Source: Euonymus europaeus
Lineage: Eukaryota; Streptophyta; Magnoliopsida; Celastrales; Celastraceae
Assembly: GCA_963580455.1 (NCBI GenBank)
Contig: OY756968.1
Location: forward strand, 24,769,996 to 24,833,995
Reading direction: 5' to 3'
Length of the DNA stretch: 64,000 nt
The position numbers and the translations under genes were made by a program. Below the pieces are notes generated by a model that saw only the letters and a program-made list of their open reading frames with translations, was not told where the DNA came from and made no database searches. Shown piece by piece: positions 36,161-48,060 of the stretch (within the stretch, counting starts at the first letter, position 1; every line of letters starts with the position of its first letter).

Positions 36161-39100
36161 TCAAATGTGGTTTCTTTACGTAAACGGTTTTATGAATATC
36201 CGTTGACTCCGAGTTCTGAATTCGGTGATTTTTAGCTTGATTTCACACTACTTTTCGAGCTCTACAATCCCGCCATTTCAGATTTTGATTTCAGAACTCG
36301 TGGCTAGTAAGTCTTGTTTCACCTAGTTAGCCGTCAAATGTGGTTTCTTTACGTAAACGATTTTATGAATATCCGTTGACTCCGAGTTCTGAATTCGGTG
36401 ATTTTTAGCTTGATTTCACACTACTTTTCGAGCTCTACAATCCCGGCGTTTCGGATTTTGATTTCAGAACTCGTGGCTAGTAAGTATTGTTTCACCTAGT
36501 TAGCCGTCAAATGTGGTTTCTTTACGTAAACAGTTTTACGAATATCCGTTGACTCCGAGTTCTGAATTCGGTGATTTTTAGCTTGATTTCACACTACTTT
36601 TTGAGCTTTACAATCCTGGAATTTCGGATTTTGATTTCAGAACTCGTGGCTAGTAGGTCTCGTTTCACCTAGTTAGCGCCGAAATGTGGTTTCTTTATGT
36701 AAACGGTTTTATGAATATCCGTTGACTCCGAGTTCTGAATTCGGTGATTTTTAGCTTGATTTCACAATAATTTTCGAGCTCTACAATCCTGGTGTTTCGG
36801 ATTTTGATTTCAAAATTCGTGGCTAGTAAGTCTCGTTTCACCTAGTTAGCCGCGAAATGTGGTTTCTTTACGTAAACGGTTTTATGAATATCCGTTGACT
36901 CCGAGTTCTGAATTCGGTGATTTTTAGCTTGATTTCACACTACTTTTCGAGCTCTACAATCCCGGCGTTTCGGATTTTGATTTCAAAACTCGCGGCTAGT
37001 AGGTCTCGTTTCACCTAGTTAGCCGCGAAATGTGGTTTCTTTACGTAAACGGTTTTATGAATATCCGTTGACTCCGAGTTCTGAATTCGGTGATTTTTAG
37101 CTTGATTTCACACTACTTTTCGAGCTCTACAATCCCGGCGTTTCGGATTTTGATTTCAGAACTCGTAGCTAGTAAGTCTCGTTTCACCTAGTTAGCCGTC
37201 AAATGTGGTTTCTTTACGTAAACGGTTTTATGAATATCCGTTGACTCCGAGTTCTGAATTCGGTGATTTTTAGCTTGATTTCACACTACTTTTCGAGCTC
37301 TACAATCCCGGCGTTTCGGATTTTGATTTCAGAACTCGTGGCTAGTAAGTCTTGTTTCACCTAGTTAGCCGTCAAATGTGGTTTCTTTATGTAAACGGTT
37401 TTATGAATATCCGTTGACTCCAAGTTCTGAATTCGGTGATTTTTAGCTTGATTTCACACTACTTTTCGAGCTCTACAATCCCGGCGTTTCGGATTTTGAT
37501 TTCAGAACTCGTGGCTAGTAAGTTTTGTTTCACCTAGTTAGCCGTCAAATGTGGTTTCTTTACGTAAACGGTTTTATGAATATCCATTGACTCCGAGTTC
37601 TGAATTCGGTGATTTTTAGCTTGATTTTACACTACTTTTCGAGCTCTACAATCCTGAAATTTCGGATTTTGATTTCAGAACTCGTGGCTAGAAGGTCTCG
37701 TTTCACCTAGTTACCCGCAAAATGTGGTTTCTTTACGTAAACGATTTTATGAATATTCGTTGACTCCGAGTTCTGAATTCGGTGATTTTTAGCTTGATTT
37801 CACACTACTTTTCGAGCTCTACAATCCTGGCATTTCGGATTTTTATTTCAGAACTCGTGGCTAGTAGGTCTCGTTTCACCTAGTTAGCCCCGAAATGTGG
37901 TTTCTTTATGTAAACGGTTTTATGAATATCTGTTGACTCCGAGTTCTGAATTCGGTCATTTTTAGCTTGATTTCGCTCTAATTTTCGAGCTCTACAATCC
38001 TGGTGTTTCGGATTTTGATTTCAGAACTCGTGGCTAGTAGGTCTCGTTTCACCTAGTTAGCCGTGAAATATGGTTTCTTTACGTAAACGGTTTTATGAAT
38101 ATCCGTTGACTCCGTGTTCTGAATTCGGTGATTTTTAGCTTGATTTCACACTACTTTTCGAGCTCTACAATAGCGGCGTTTCGGATTTTGATTTCAGAAC
38201 TCGTGGCTAGTAAGTCTCGTTTCAGCTAGTTAGCCGCGAAATGTGGTTTCTTTACCTAAACGGTTTTATGAATATCCGTTGACTCCGAGTTCTGAATTCG
38301 GTGATTTTTAGCTTGATTTCACACTACTTTTCGAGCTCTACAATTCTGGCCTTTCGGATTTTGATTTCAGAACTCGTTGCTAGTAGGTCTCGTTTCACCT
38401 AGTTAGCCGCGAAATGTGTTTTCTTTACGTAAACGGTTTTATGAATATTCGTTGACTCCGAGTTCTGAATTCGGTGATTTTTAGCTTGATTTCACAATAA
38501 TTTTCGAGCTCTACAATCCTGGGGTTTCGGATTTTGATTTCAAAACTCGTGGCTAGTAGGTTTCGTTTCACCTAGTTAGCTGCGAAATGTGGTTTCTTTA
38601 CGTAAACGGTTTTATGAATATCCGTTGACTCCGAGTTCTAAATTCGGTGATTTTTAGCTTCATTTCACACTACTTTTCGAGCTCTACAATCCCGGCGTTT
38701 CGGATTTTGATTTCAGAACTCGTAGCTAGTAAGTCTCGTTTCACCTAGTTAGCCGTCAAATGTGGTTTTTTTACTTAAACGGTTTTATGAATATCCGTTG
38801 ACTCCGAGTCCTGAATTCGGTGATTTTTAGCTTGATTTCACACTACTTTCCGAGCTCTACAATCCCGCCATTTCAGATTTTGATTTCAGAACTCGTGGCT
38901 AGTAAGTCTTGTTTCACCTAGTTAGCCGTCAAATGTGGTTTCTTTACGTAAACGATTTTATGAATATCCGTTGACTCCGAGTTCTGAATTCGGTGATTTT
39001 TAGCTTGATTTCACACTACTTTTCGAGCTCTACAATCCCGGCGTTTGGGATTTTGATTTCAGAACTCGTGGCTAGTGAGTATTGTTTCACCTAGTTAGCC

Positions 39101-41150
39101 GTCAAATGTGGTTTCTTTACGTAAACGGTTTTACGAATATCCGTTGACTCCGAGTTCTGAATTCGGTGATTTTTAGCTTGATTTCACACTACTTTTTGAG
39201 CTCTACAATCCTGGAATTTCGGATTTTGATTTCAGAACTCGTGGCTAGTAGGTCTCGTTTCACCTAGTTAGCCCCGAAATGTGGTTTCTTTATGTAAACG
39301 GTTTTATGAATATCTGTTGACTCCGAGTTCTGAATTCGGTCATTTTTAGCTTGATTTCACACTAATTTTCGAGCTCTACAATCATGGTGTTTCGGATTTT
39401 GATTTCAAAATTCGTGGCTAGTAGGTCTCGTTTCACCTAGTTAGCCGCGAAATGTGGTTTCTTTACGTAAACGGTTTTATGAATATCCGTTGACTCCGAG
39501 TTCTGAATTCGGTGATTTTTAGCTTGATTTCACACTACTTTTCGAGCTCTACAATCCCGGCATTTCGGATTTTGATTTCAAAACTCGTGGCTAGTAGGTC
39601 TCGTTTCACCTAGTTAGCCGCGAAATGTGGTTTCTTTACGTAAACGGTTTTATGAATATCCGTTGACTCCGAGTTCTGAATTCGGTGATTTTTAGCTTGA
39701 TTTCACACTACTTTTCGAGCTCTACAATCCCGGCGTTTCGGATTTTGATTTCAGAACTCGTAGCTAGTAAGTCTCGTTTCACCTAGTTAGCCGTCAAATG
39801 TGGTTTCTTTACGTAAACGGTTTTATGAATATCCGTTGACTCCGAGTTCTGAATTCGGTGATTTTTAACTTGATTTCACACTACTTTTCGAGCTCTACAA
39901 TCCCGGCGTTTCGGATTTTGATTTCAGAACTCGTGGCTAGTAAGTCTTGTTTCACCTAGTTAGCCGTCAAATGTGGTTTCTTTACGTAAACGGTTTTATG
40001 AATATCCGTTGACTCCGAGTTCTGAATTCGGTGATTTTTAGCTTGATTTCACACTACTTTTCGAGCTCTACAATCCCGGCGTTTCGGATTTTGATTTCAG
40101 AACTCGTGGCTAGTAAGTTTTATTTCACCTAGTTAGCCGTCAAATGTGGTTTCTTTACGTAAACGGTTTTATGAATATCCATTGACTCCGAGTTCTGAAT
40201 TCGGTGATTTTTAGCTTGATTTTACAATACTTTTCGAGCTCTACAATCCCGGAATTTCGGATTTTGATTTCAGAACTCGTGGCTAGAAGGTCTCGTTTCA
40301 CCTAGTTACCCGCAAAATGTGGTTTCTTTACGTAAACGATTTTATGAATATTCGTTGACTCCGAGTTATGAATTCGGTGATTTTTAGCTTGATTTCACAC
40401 TACTTTTCGAGCTCTACAATCCTGGCATTTCGGATTTTTATTTCAGAACTCGTGGCTAGTAGGTCTCGTTTCACCTAGTGAGCCCCGAAATGTGGTTTCT
40501 TTATGTAAACGGTTTTATGAATATCCGTTGACTCCGAGTTCTGAATTCGGTCATTTTTAGCTTGATTTCGCACTAATTTTCGAGCTCTACAATCCTGGTG
40601 TTTCGGATTTTGATTTCAGAACTCGTGGCTAGTAGGTCTCGTTTCACCTAGTTAGCCGTGAAATATGGTTTCTTTACGTAAACGGTTTTATGAATATCCG
40701 TTGACTCCGAGTTCTGAATTCGGTGATTTTTAGCTTGATTTCACACTACTTTTCGAGCTCTACAATAGCGGCATTTCGGATTTTGATTTCAGAACTCGTG
40801 GCTAGTAAGTCTCGTTTCAGCTAGTTAGCCGCGAAATGTGGTTTCTTTACCTAAACGGTTTTATGAATATCCGTTGACTCCGAGTTCTGAATTCGGTGAT
40901 TTTTAGCTTGATTTCACACTACTTTTCGAGCTCTACAATCCTGACATTTCGGATTTTGATTTCAGAACTCGTTGCTAGTAGGTCTCGTTTCACCTAGTTA
41001 GCCGCGAAATGTGGTTTCTTTACGTAAACGGTTTTATGAATATTCGTTGACTCCGAGTTCTGAATTCGGTGATTTTTAGCTTGATTTCAAAATAATTTTC
41101 GAGCTCTACAATCCTGGCGTTTCGGATTTTGATTTCAGAACTCGTGGCTA
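36100..41150. repeat. 15-monomer higher-order duplication (2,595 bp)
   Basis: About 36.1-38.6 kb recurs at about 38.7-41.1 kb with offset 2,595 (15 x 173). Checked pairs are the rare CCCGCCATTTCAG (36,271 and 38,866) and CAATAGCGGC (38,169 and 40,764). In between, both copies share AAGTATTGTTTCACC, TTTTACGAATATCC, AGTTACCCGCAAAATG and GTGAAATATGG. Single-base differences are scattered, for example TCCGTGTTC near 38,112 and AGTTATGAATTCGG near 40,368. The copies are older than the 3-mer and 2-mer duplications further right. Confidence 0.85.
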
Positions 41151-42579
41151 GTTGGTCGTGTTTCACCTAGTTAGCCGCGAAATGTGGTTTCTTTATGTAA
41201 ACGGTTTTATGAATATCCGTTGACTCCGAGTTCTGAATTCGGTGACTTTTAGCTTGATTTCACACTAATTTTCGAGCTCTACAATCCTGGAGTTTCGAAT
41301 TTTGATTTCAAAACTCGTGGCTAGTAGGTCTCGTTTCACCTAGTTAGCCGCGAAATGTGGTTTCTTTACGTAAACGGTTTTATGAATATCCGTTGACTCC
41401 GAGTTCTGAATTCGGTGATTTTTAGCTTGATTTCACACTACTTTTCGAGCTCCACAATCCCGGCATTTCGGATTTTGATTTCAGAACTCGTAGCTAGTAA
41501 GTCTCGTTTCACCTAGTTAGCCGTCAAATGTGGTTTCTTTACGTAAACGGTTTTATGAATATCCGTTGACTCCGAGTTCTGAATTCGGTGATTTTTAGCT
41601 TGATTTCACACTACTTTTCGAGCTCTACAATCCTGGAATTTCGGATTTTGATTTCAGAACTCGTGGCTAGTAGGTCTCGTTTCACCTAGTTAGCCGCGAA
41701 ATGTGGTTTCTTTACGTAAACTGTTTTATGAATATCCGTCGACTCCGAGTTCTGAATTCGGTCATTTTTAGCTTGATTTCACACTAATTTTCGAGCTCTA
41801 CAATCCTGGTGTTTCGGATTTTGATTTCAGAACTCGTGGCTAGTAGGTCTCGTTTCACCTAGTTAGCCGCGAAATGTGGTTTCTTTACGTAAACGCTTTT
41901 ATGAATATCCGTTGACTCCGACTTCTGAATTCGGTGATTTTTAGCTTGATTTCACACTACTTTTCGAGCTCTACAATCCCGGCGTTTCGGATTTTGATTT
42001 CAGAACTCGTGGCTAGTAAGTCTCGTTTCACCTAGTTAGCCGCGAAATGTGGTTTCTTTACGTAAACGGTTTTATGAATATTCGTTGACTCCAATTTCTG
42101 AATTCGGTGATTTTTAGGTTGATTTCACACTACTTTTCGAGCTCTACAATCCTAGCGTTTCGGATTTTGATTTCAGAACTCGTGGCTAGTTGGTCTTGTT
42201 TCACCTAGTTAGCCGCGAAATGTGGTTTCTTTACGTAAACGGTTTTATGAATATCCGTTGACTCCGAGTTCTGAATTCGGTGATTTTTAGCTTGATTTCA
42301 CACTACATTTCGAGCTCTACAATCCTGGCGTTTCGGATTTTGATTTCAGAACTCGTGGCTAGTAGTTCTCGTTTCACCTAGTTAGCCGCGAAATGTGGTT
42401 TCTTTATGTAAACGGTTTTATGAATATCCGTTGACTCCGAGTTCTGAATTCGGTGACTTTTAGCTTGATTTCACACTAATTTTCGAGCTCTACAATCCTG
42501 GAGTTTCGAATTTTGATTTCAAAACTCGTGGCTAGTAGGTCTCGTTTCACCTAGTTAGCCGCGAAATGTGGTTTCTTTA

Positions 42580-43700
42580 CGTAAACGGTTTTATGAATAT
42601 CCGTTGACTCCGAGTTCTGAATTCGGTGATTTTTAGCTTGATTTCACACTACTTTTCGAGCTCCACAATCCCGGCGTTACTGATTTTGATTTCAGAACTC
42701 GTGGCTAGTAGGTCTCGTTTCACCTAGTTAGCCGTCAAATGTGGTTTCTTTACGTAAACGGTTTTATGAATATCCGTTGACTCCGAGTTCTGAATTCGGT
42801 GATTTTTAGCTTGATTTCACAATACTTTTCGAGCTCTATAATCCCGGCCTTTCGGATTTTTATTTCAGAACTCGTGGCTAGCAAGTCTTGTTTCACCTAG
42901 TTGGCCGTCAAATGTGGTTTCTTTACGTAAACGGTTTTATGAATATCCGTTGACTCCGAGTTCTGAATTCGGTGATTTTTAGCTTTATTTCACACTACTT
43001 TTCGAGCTCTACAATCCCGGCCTTTCGGATTTTGATTTCAGAACTCGTGGCTAGTAAGTCTTGTTTCACCTAGTTAGCCGTCAAATGTGGTTTCTTTACG
43101 TAAACGGTTTTATGAATATCCGTTGACTCCGAGTTCTGAATTCGGTGATTTTTAGCTTGATTTCACACTACTTTTCGAGCTCCACAATCCCGGCGTTACT
43201 GATTTTGATTTCAGAACTCGTGGCTAGTAGGTCTCGTTTCACCTAGTTAGCCGTCAAATGTGGTTTCTTTACGTAAACGGTTTTATGAATATCCGTTGAC
43301 TCCGAGTTCTGAATTCGGTGATTTTTAGCTTGATTTCACAATACTTTTCGAGCTCTATAATCCCGGCCTTTCGGATTTTTATTTCAGAACTCGTGGCTAG
43401 CAAGTCTTGTTTCACCTAGTTGGCCGTCAAATGTGGTTTCTTTACGTAAACGGTTTTATGAATATCCGTTGACTCCGAGTTCTGAATTCGGTGATTTTTA
43501 GCTTTATTTCACACTACTTTTCGAGCTCTACAATCCCGGCCTTTCGGATTTTGATTTCAGAACTCGTGGCTAGTAAGTCTTGTTTCACCTAGTTAGCCGT
43601 CAAATGTGGTTTCTTTACGTAAACGGTTTTATGAATATCCGTTGACTCCGAGTTCTGAATTCGGTGATTTTTAGCTTGATTTCACACTACTTTTCGAGCT
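42580..43700. repeat. Near-identical 3-monomer tandem duplication (519 bp)
   Basis: The private variant CGGCGTTACTGATTTTG lies at 42,676 and 43,195, exactly three monomers apart. The following units (CACAATAC with CTATAATCCCGG; GCTAGCAAGTCTTG with GTTGGCCGTC; AGCTTTATTTC with CCCGGCCTTTCGG) look identical in both copies by eye. This is one of the most recent amplifications in the window, or a local assembly duplication. Boundaries are approximate because flanking monomers are similar. Confidence 0.85.
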
Positions 43701-44393
43701 CTACAATCCTGGAATTTCGGATTTTGATTTCAGAACTCGTGGCTAGTAGGTCTCGTTTCACCTAGTTAGCCGCGAAATGTGGTTTCTTTACGTAAACGGT
43801 TTTATGAATATCTGTCGACTCCGAGTTCTGAATTCGGTCATTTTTAGCTTGATTTCATACTAATTTTCGAGCTCTACAATCCTGGTGTTTCGGATTTTGA
43901 TTTCAAAACTCGTGGCTAGTAGGTCTCGTTTCACCTAATTAGCCGCGAAATGTGGTTTCTTTACGTAAACGGTTTTATGAATATCCGTTGACTCCGAGTT
44001 CTGAATTCGGTGATTTTTAGCTTGATTTCACACTACTTTTCGAGCTCTACAATCCTGGAATTTCGGATTTTGATTTCAGAACTCGTGGCTAGTAGGTCTC
44101 GTTTCACCTAGTTAGCCGCGAAATGTGGTTTCTTTACGTAAACGGTTTTATGAATATCTGTCGACTCCGAGTTCTGAATTCGGTCATTTTTAGCTTGATT
44201 TCATACTAATTTTCGAGCTCTACAATCCTGGTGTTTCGGATTTTGATTTCAAAACTCGTGGCTAGTAGGTCTCGTTTCACCTAATTAGCCGCGAAATGTG
44301 GTTTCTTTACGTAAACGGTTTTATGAATATCCGTTGACTCCGAGTTCTGAATTCGGTGATTTTTAGCTTGATTTCACACTACTTTTCGAGCTC
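43690..44393. repeat. Near-identical 2-monomer tandem duplication (346 bp)
   Basis: The dimer of a TCTGTCGACTCC/TTTCATACTAATTTTC unit and a CCTAATTAGCCGCG unit appears twice in a row, with TCTGTCGAC at 43,811 and 44,157. No difference was seen by eye. The run ends where the second copy continues into CGAGCTCCACAATCCCGG. A related dimer recurs at about 52,370-52,700, including CATACTAA and CCTAATTAG, so this pair is reused elsewhere in domain B. Confidence 0.85.
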
Positions 44394-44999
44394 CACAATC
44401 CCGGCGTTTCGGATTTTGATTTCAGAACTCGTAGCTAGTAAGTCTCGTTTCACCTAGTTAGCCGTCAAATGTGGTTTCTTTACGTAAACGGTTTTATGAA
44501 TATCCGTTGACTCCGAGTTCTGAATTCGGTGATTTTTAGCTTGATTTCACACTACTTTTCGAGCTCTATAATCCCGGTGTTTCGGATTTTGATTTCAGAA
44601 CTCGTGGCTAGTAAGTCTTGTTTCACCTAGTTGGCCGTCAAATGTGGTTTCTTTACGTAAACAGTTTTATGAATATCCGTTGACTCCGAGTTCTGAATTC
44701 GGTGATTTTTAGCTTTATTTCACACTACTTTTCGAGCTCTACAATCCTGGTGTTTCGGATTTTGATTTCAGAACTCGTGGCTAGTAGGTCTCGTTTCACC
44801 TAGTTAGCCGCGAAATGTGGTTTCTTTACGTAAACGGTTTTATGAATATCCGTTGACTCCGACTTCTGAATTCGGTGATTTTTAGCTTGATTTCACACTA
44901 CTTTTCGAGCTCTACAATCCCGGCGTTTCGGATTTTGATTTCAGAACTCGTGGCTAGTAAGTCTCGTTTCACCTAGTTAGCCGCTTAATGTGGTTTCTT

Positions 45000-47900
45000 T
45001 ACGTAAACGGTTTTATGAATATCCGTTGACTCCGACTTCTGAATTCGGTGATTTTTAGCTTGATTTCACACTACTTTTCGAGCTCTACAATCCCGGCGTT
45101 TCGGATTTTGATTTCAGAACTCGTGGCTAGTAAGTCTCGTTTCACCTAGTTAGCCGCGAAATGTGGTTTCTTTACGTAAACAGTTTTATGAATATTCGTT
45201 GACTCCAATTTCTGAATTCGGTGATTTTTAGGTTGATTTCACACTACTTTTCGAGCTCTACAATCCTAGCGTTTCGGATTTTGATTTCAGAACTCGTGGC
45301 TAGTTGGTCTTGTTTCACCTAGTTAGCCGCGAAATGTGGTTTCTTTACGTAAACGGTTTTATGAATATCCGTTGACTCCGAGTTCTGAATTCGGTGATTT
45401 TTAGCTTGATTTCACACTACTTTTCGAGCTCTACAATCCTGGAGTTTCGAATTTTGATTTCAAAACTCGTGGCTAGTAGGTCTCGTTTCACCTAGTTAGC
45501 CGCGAAATGTGGTTTCTTTACGTAAACTGTTTTATGAATATCTGTCGACTCCGAGTTCTGAATTCGGTCATTTTTAGCTTGATTTCACACTAATTTTCGA
45601 GCTCTACAATCCTGGTGTTTCGGATTTTGATTTCAGAACTCGTGGCTAGTAGGTCTCGTTTCACCTAGTTAGCCGTCAAATGTGGTTTCTTTACGTAAAC
45701 AGTTTTATGAATATCCGTTGACTCCGAGTTCTGAATTCGGTGATTTTTAGCTTTATTTCACACTACTTTTCGAGCTCTACAATCCCGGCCTTTCGGATTT
45801 TGATTTCAGAACTCGTGGCTAGTAAGTCTTGTTTCACCTAGTTAGCCGTCAAATGTGGTTTCTTTACGTAAACAGTTTTATGAATATCCGTTGACTCCGA
45901 GTTCTGAATTCGGTGATTTTTAGCTTTATTTCACACTACTTTTCGAGCTCTACAATCCCGGCCTTTCGGATTTTGATTTCAGAACTCGTGGCTAGTAAGT
46001 CTTGTTTCACCTAGTTAGCCGTCAAATGTGGTTTCTTTACGTAAACGGTTTTATGAATATCCGTTGACTCCGAGTTCTGAATTCGGTGATTTTTAGCTTG
46101 ATTTCACACTACTTTTCGAGCTCTACAATCCTGGAATTTCGGATTTTGATTTCAGAACTCGTGGCTAGTAGGTCTCGTTTCACCTAGTTAGCCGCGAAAT
46201 GTGGTTTCTTTACGTAAACGGTTTTATGAATATCTGTCGACTCCGAGTTCTGAATTCGGTCATTTTTAGCTTGATTTCACACTAATTTTCGAGCTCTACA
46301 ATCCTGGTGTTTCGGATTTTGATTTCAGAACTCGTGGCTAGTTGGTCTTGTTTCACCTAGTTAGCCGCGAAATGTGGTTTCTTTACGTAAACGGTTTTAT
46401 GAATATCCGTTGACTCCGAGTTCTGAATTCGGTGATTTTTAGCTTGATTTCACACTACATTTCGAGCTCTACAATCCTTGCATTTCGGATTTTGATTTCA
46501 GAACTCGTGGCTAGTAGTTCTCGTTTCACCTAGTTAGCCGCGAAATGTGGTTTCTTTACGTAAACGGTTTTATGAATATCCGTTGACTCCGACTTCTGAA
46601 TTCGGTGATTTTTAGCTTGATTTCACACTACTTTTCGAGCTCTACAATCCCGGCATTTCGGATTTTGATTTCAGAACTCGTGGCTAGTAAGTCTCGTTTC
46701 ACCTAGTTAGCCGCGAAATGTGGTTTCTTTACGTAAACGGTTTTATTAATATCCGTTGACTCCGACTTCTGAATTCGGTGATTTTTAGCTTGATTTCACA
46801 CTACTTTTCGAGCTCTACAATCCCGGCGTTTCGGATTTTGATTTCAGAACTCGTGGCTAGTAAGTCTCGTTTCACCTAGTTAGCCGCGAAATGTGGTTTC
46901 TTTACGTAAACGGTTTTATGAATATTCGTTGACTCCAATTTCTGAATTCGGTGATTTTTAGCTTGATTTCACACTACTTTTCGAGCTCTACAATCCTAGC
47001 GTTTCGGATTTTGATTTCAGAACTCGTGGCTAGTTGGTCTTGTTTCACCTAGTTAGCCGCGAAATGTGGTTTCTTTACGTAAACGGTTTTATGAATATCC
47101 GTTGACTCCGAGTTCTGAATTCGGTGATTTTTAGCTTGATTTCACACTACTTTTCGAGCTCTACAATCCTGGAGTTTCGAATTTTGATTTCAAAACTCGT
47201 GGCTAGTAGGTCTCGTTTTACCTAGTTAGCCGCGAAATGTGGTTTCTTTACGTAAACTGTTTTATGAATATCTGTCGACTCCGAGTTCTGAATTCGGTCA
47301 TTTTTAGCTTGATTTCACACTAATTTTCGAGCTCTACAATCCTGGTGTTTCGGATTTTGATTTCAGAACTCGTGGCTAGTAGGTCTCGTTTCACCTAGTT
47401 AGCCGTCAAATGTGGTTTCTTTACGTAAACAGTTTTATGAATATCCGTTGACTCCGAGTTCTGAATTCGGTGATTTTTAGCTTTATTTCACACTACTTTT
47501 CGAGCTCTACAATCCCGGCCTTTCGGATTTTGATTTCAGAACTCGTGGCTAGTAAGTCTTGTTTCACCTAGTTAGCCGTCAAATGTGGTTTCTTTACGTA
47601 AACAGTTTTATGAATATCCGTTGACTCCGAGTTCTGAATTCGGTGATTTTTAGCTTTATTTCACACTACTTTTCGAGCTCTACAATCCCGGCCTTTCGGA
47701 TTTTGATTTCAGAACTCGTGGCTAGTAAGTCTTGTTTCACCTAGTTAGCCGTCAAATGTGGTTTCTTTACGTAAACGGTTTTATGAATATCCGTTGACTC
47801 CGAGTTCTGAATTCGGCGATTTTTAGCTTGATTTCACACTACTTTTCGAGCTCTACAATCCTGGAATTTCGGATTTTGATTTCAGAACTCGTGGCTAGTA

Positions 47901-48060
47901 GGTCTCGTTTCACCTAGTTAGCCGCGAAATGTGGTTTCTTTACGTAAACGGTTTTATGAATATCTGTCGACTCCGAGTTCTGAATTCGGTCATTTTTAGC
48001 TTGATTTCACACTAATTTTCGAGCTCTACAATCCTGGTGTTTCGGATTTTGATTTCAGAA
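45000..48060. repeat. 10-monomer duplication (1,730 bp)
   Basis: About 45.0-46.3 kb recurs at about 46.7-48.06 kb. The GACTCCAATTTCTG unit lies at 45,206 and 46,936, and the AACTGTTTTATGAATATCTG unit at about 45,535 and 47,265, both 1,730 bp apart. The second copy has TTTTTAGCTTG where the first has TTTTTAGGTTG next to the CAATTT marker, a possible conversion event, and a private TTTTACCTAG near 47,217. Two successive AACAG/AGCTTTATTTC units occur in both copies. Confidence 0.75.
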
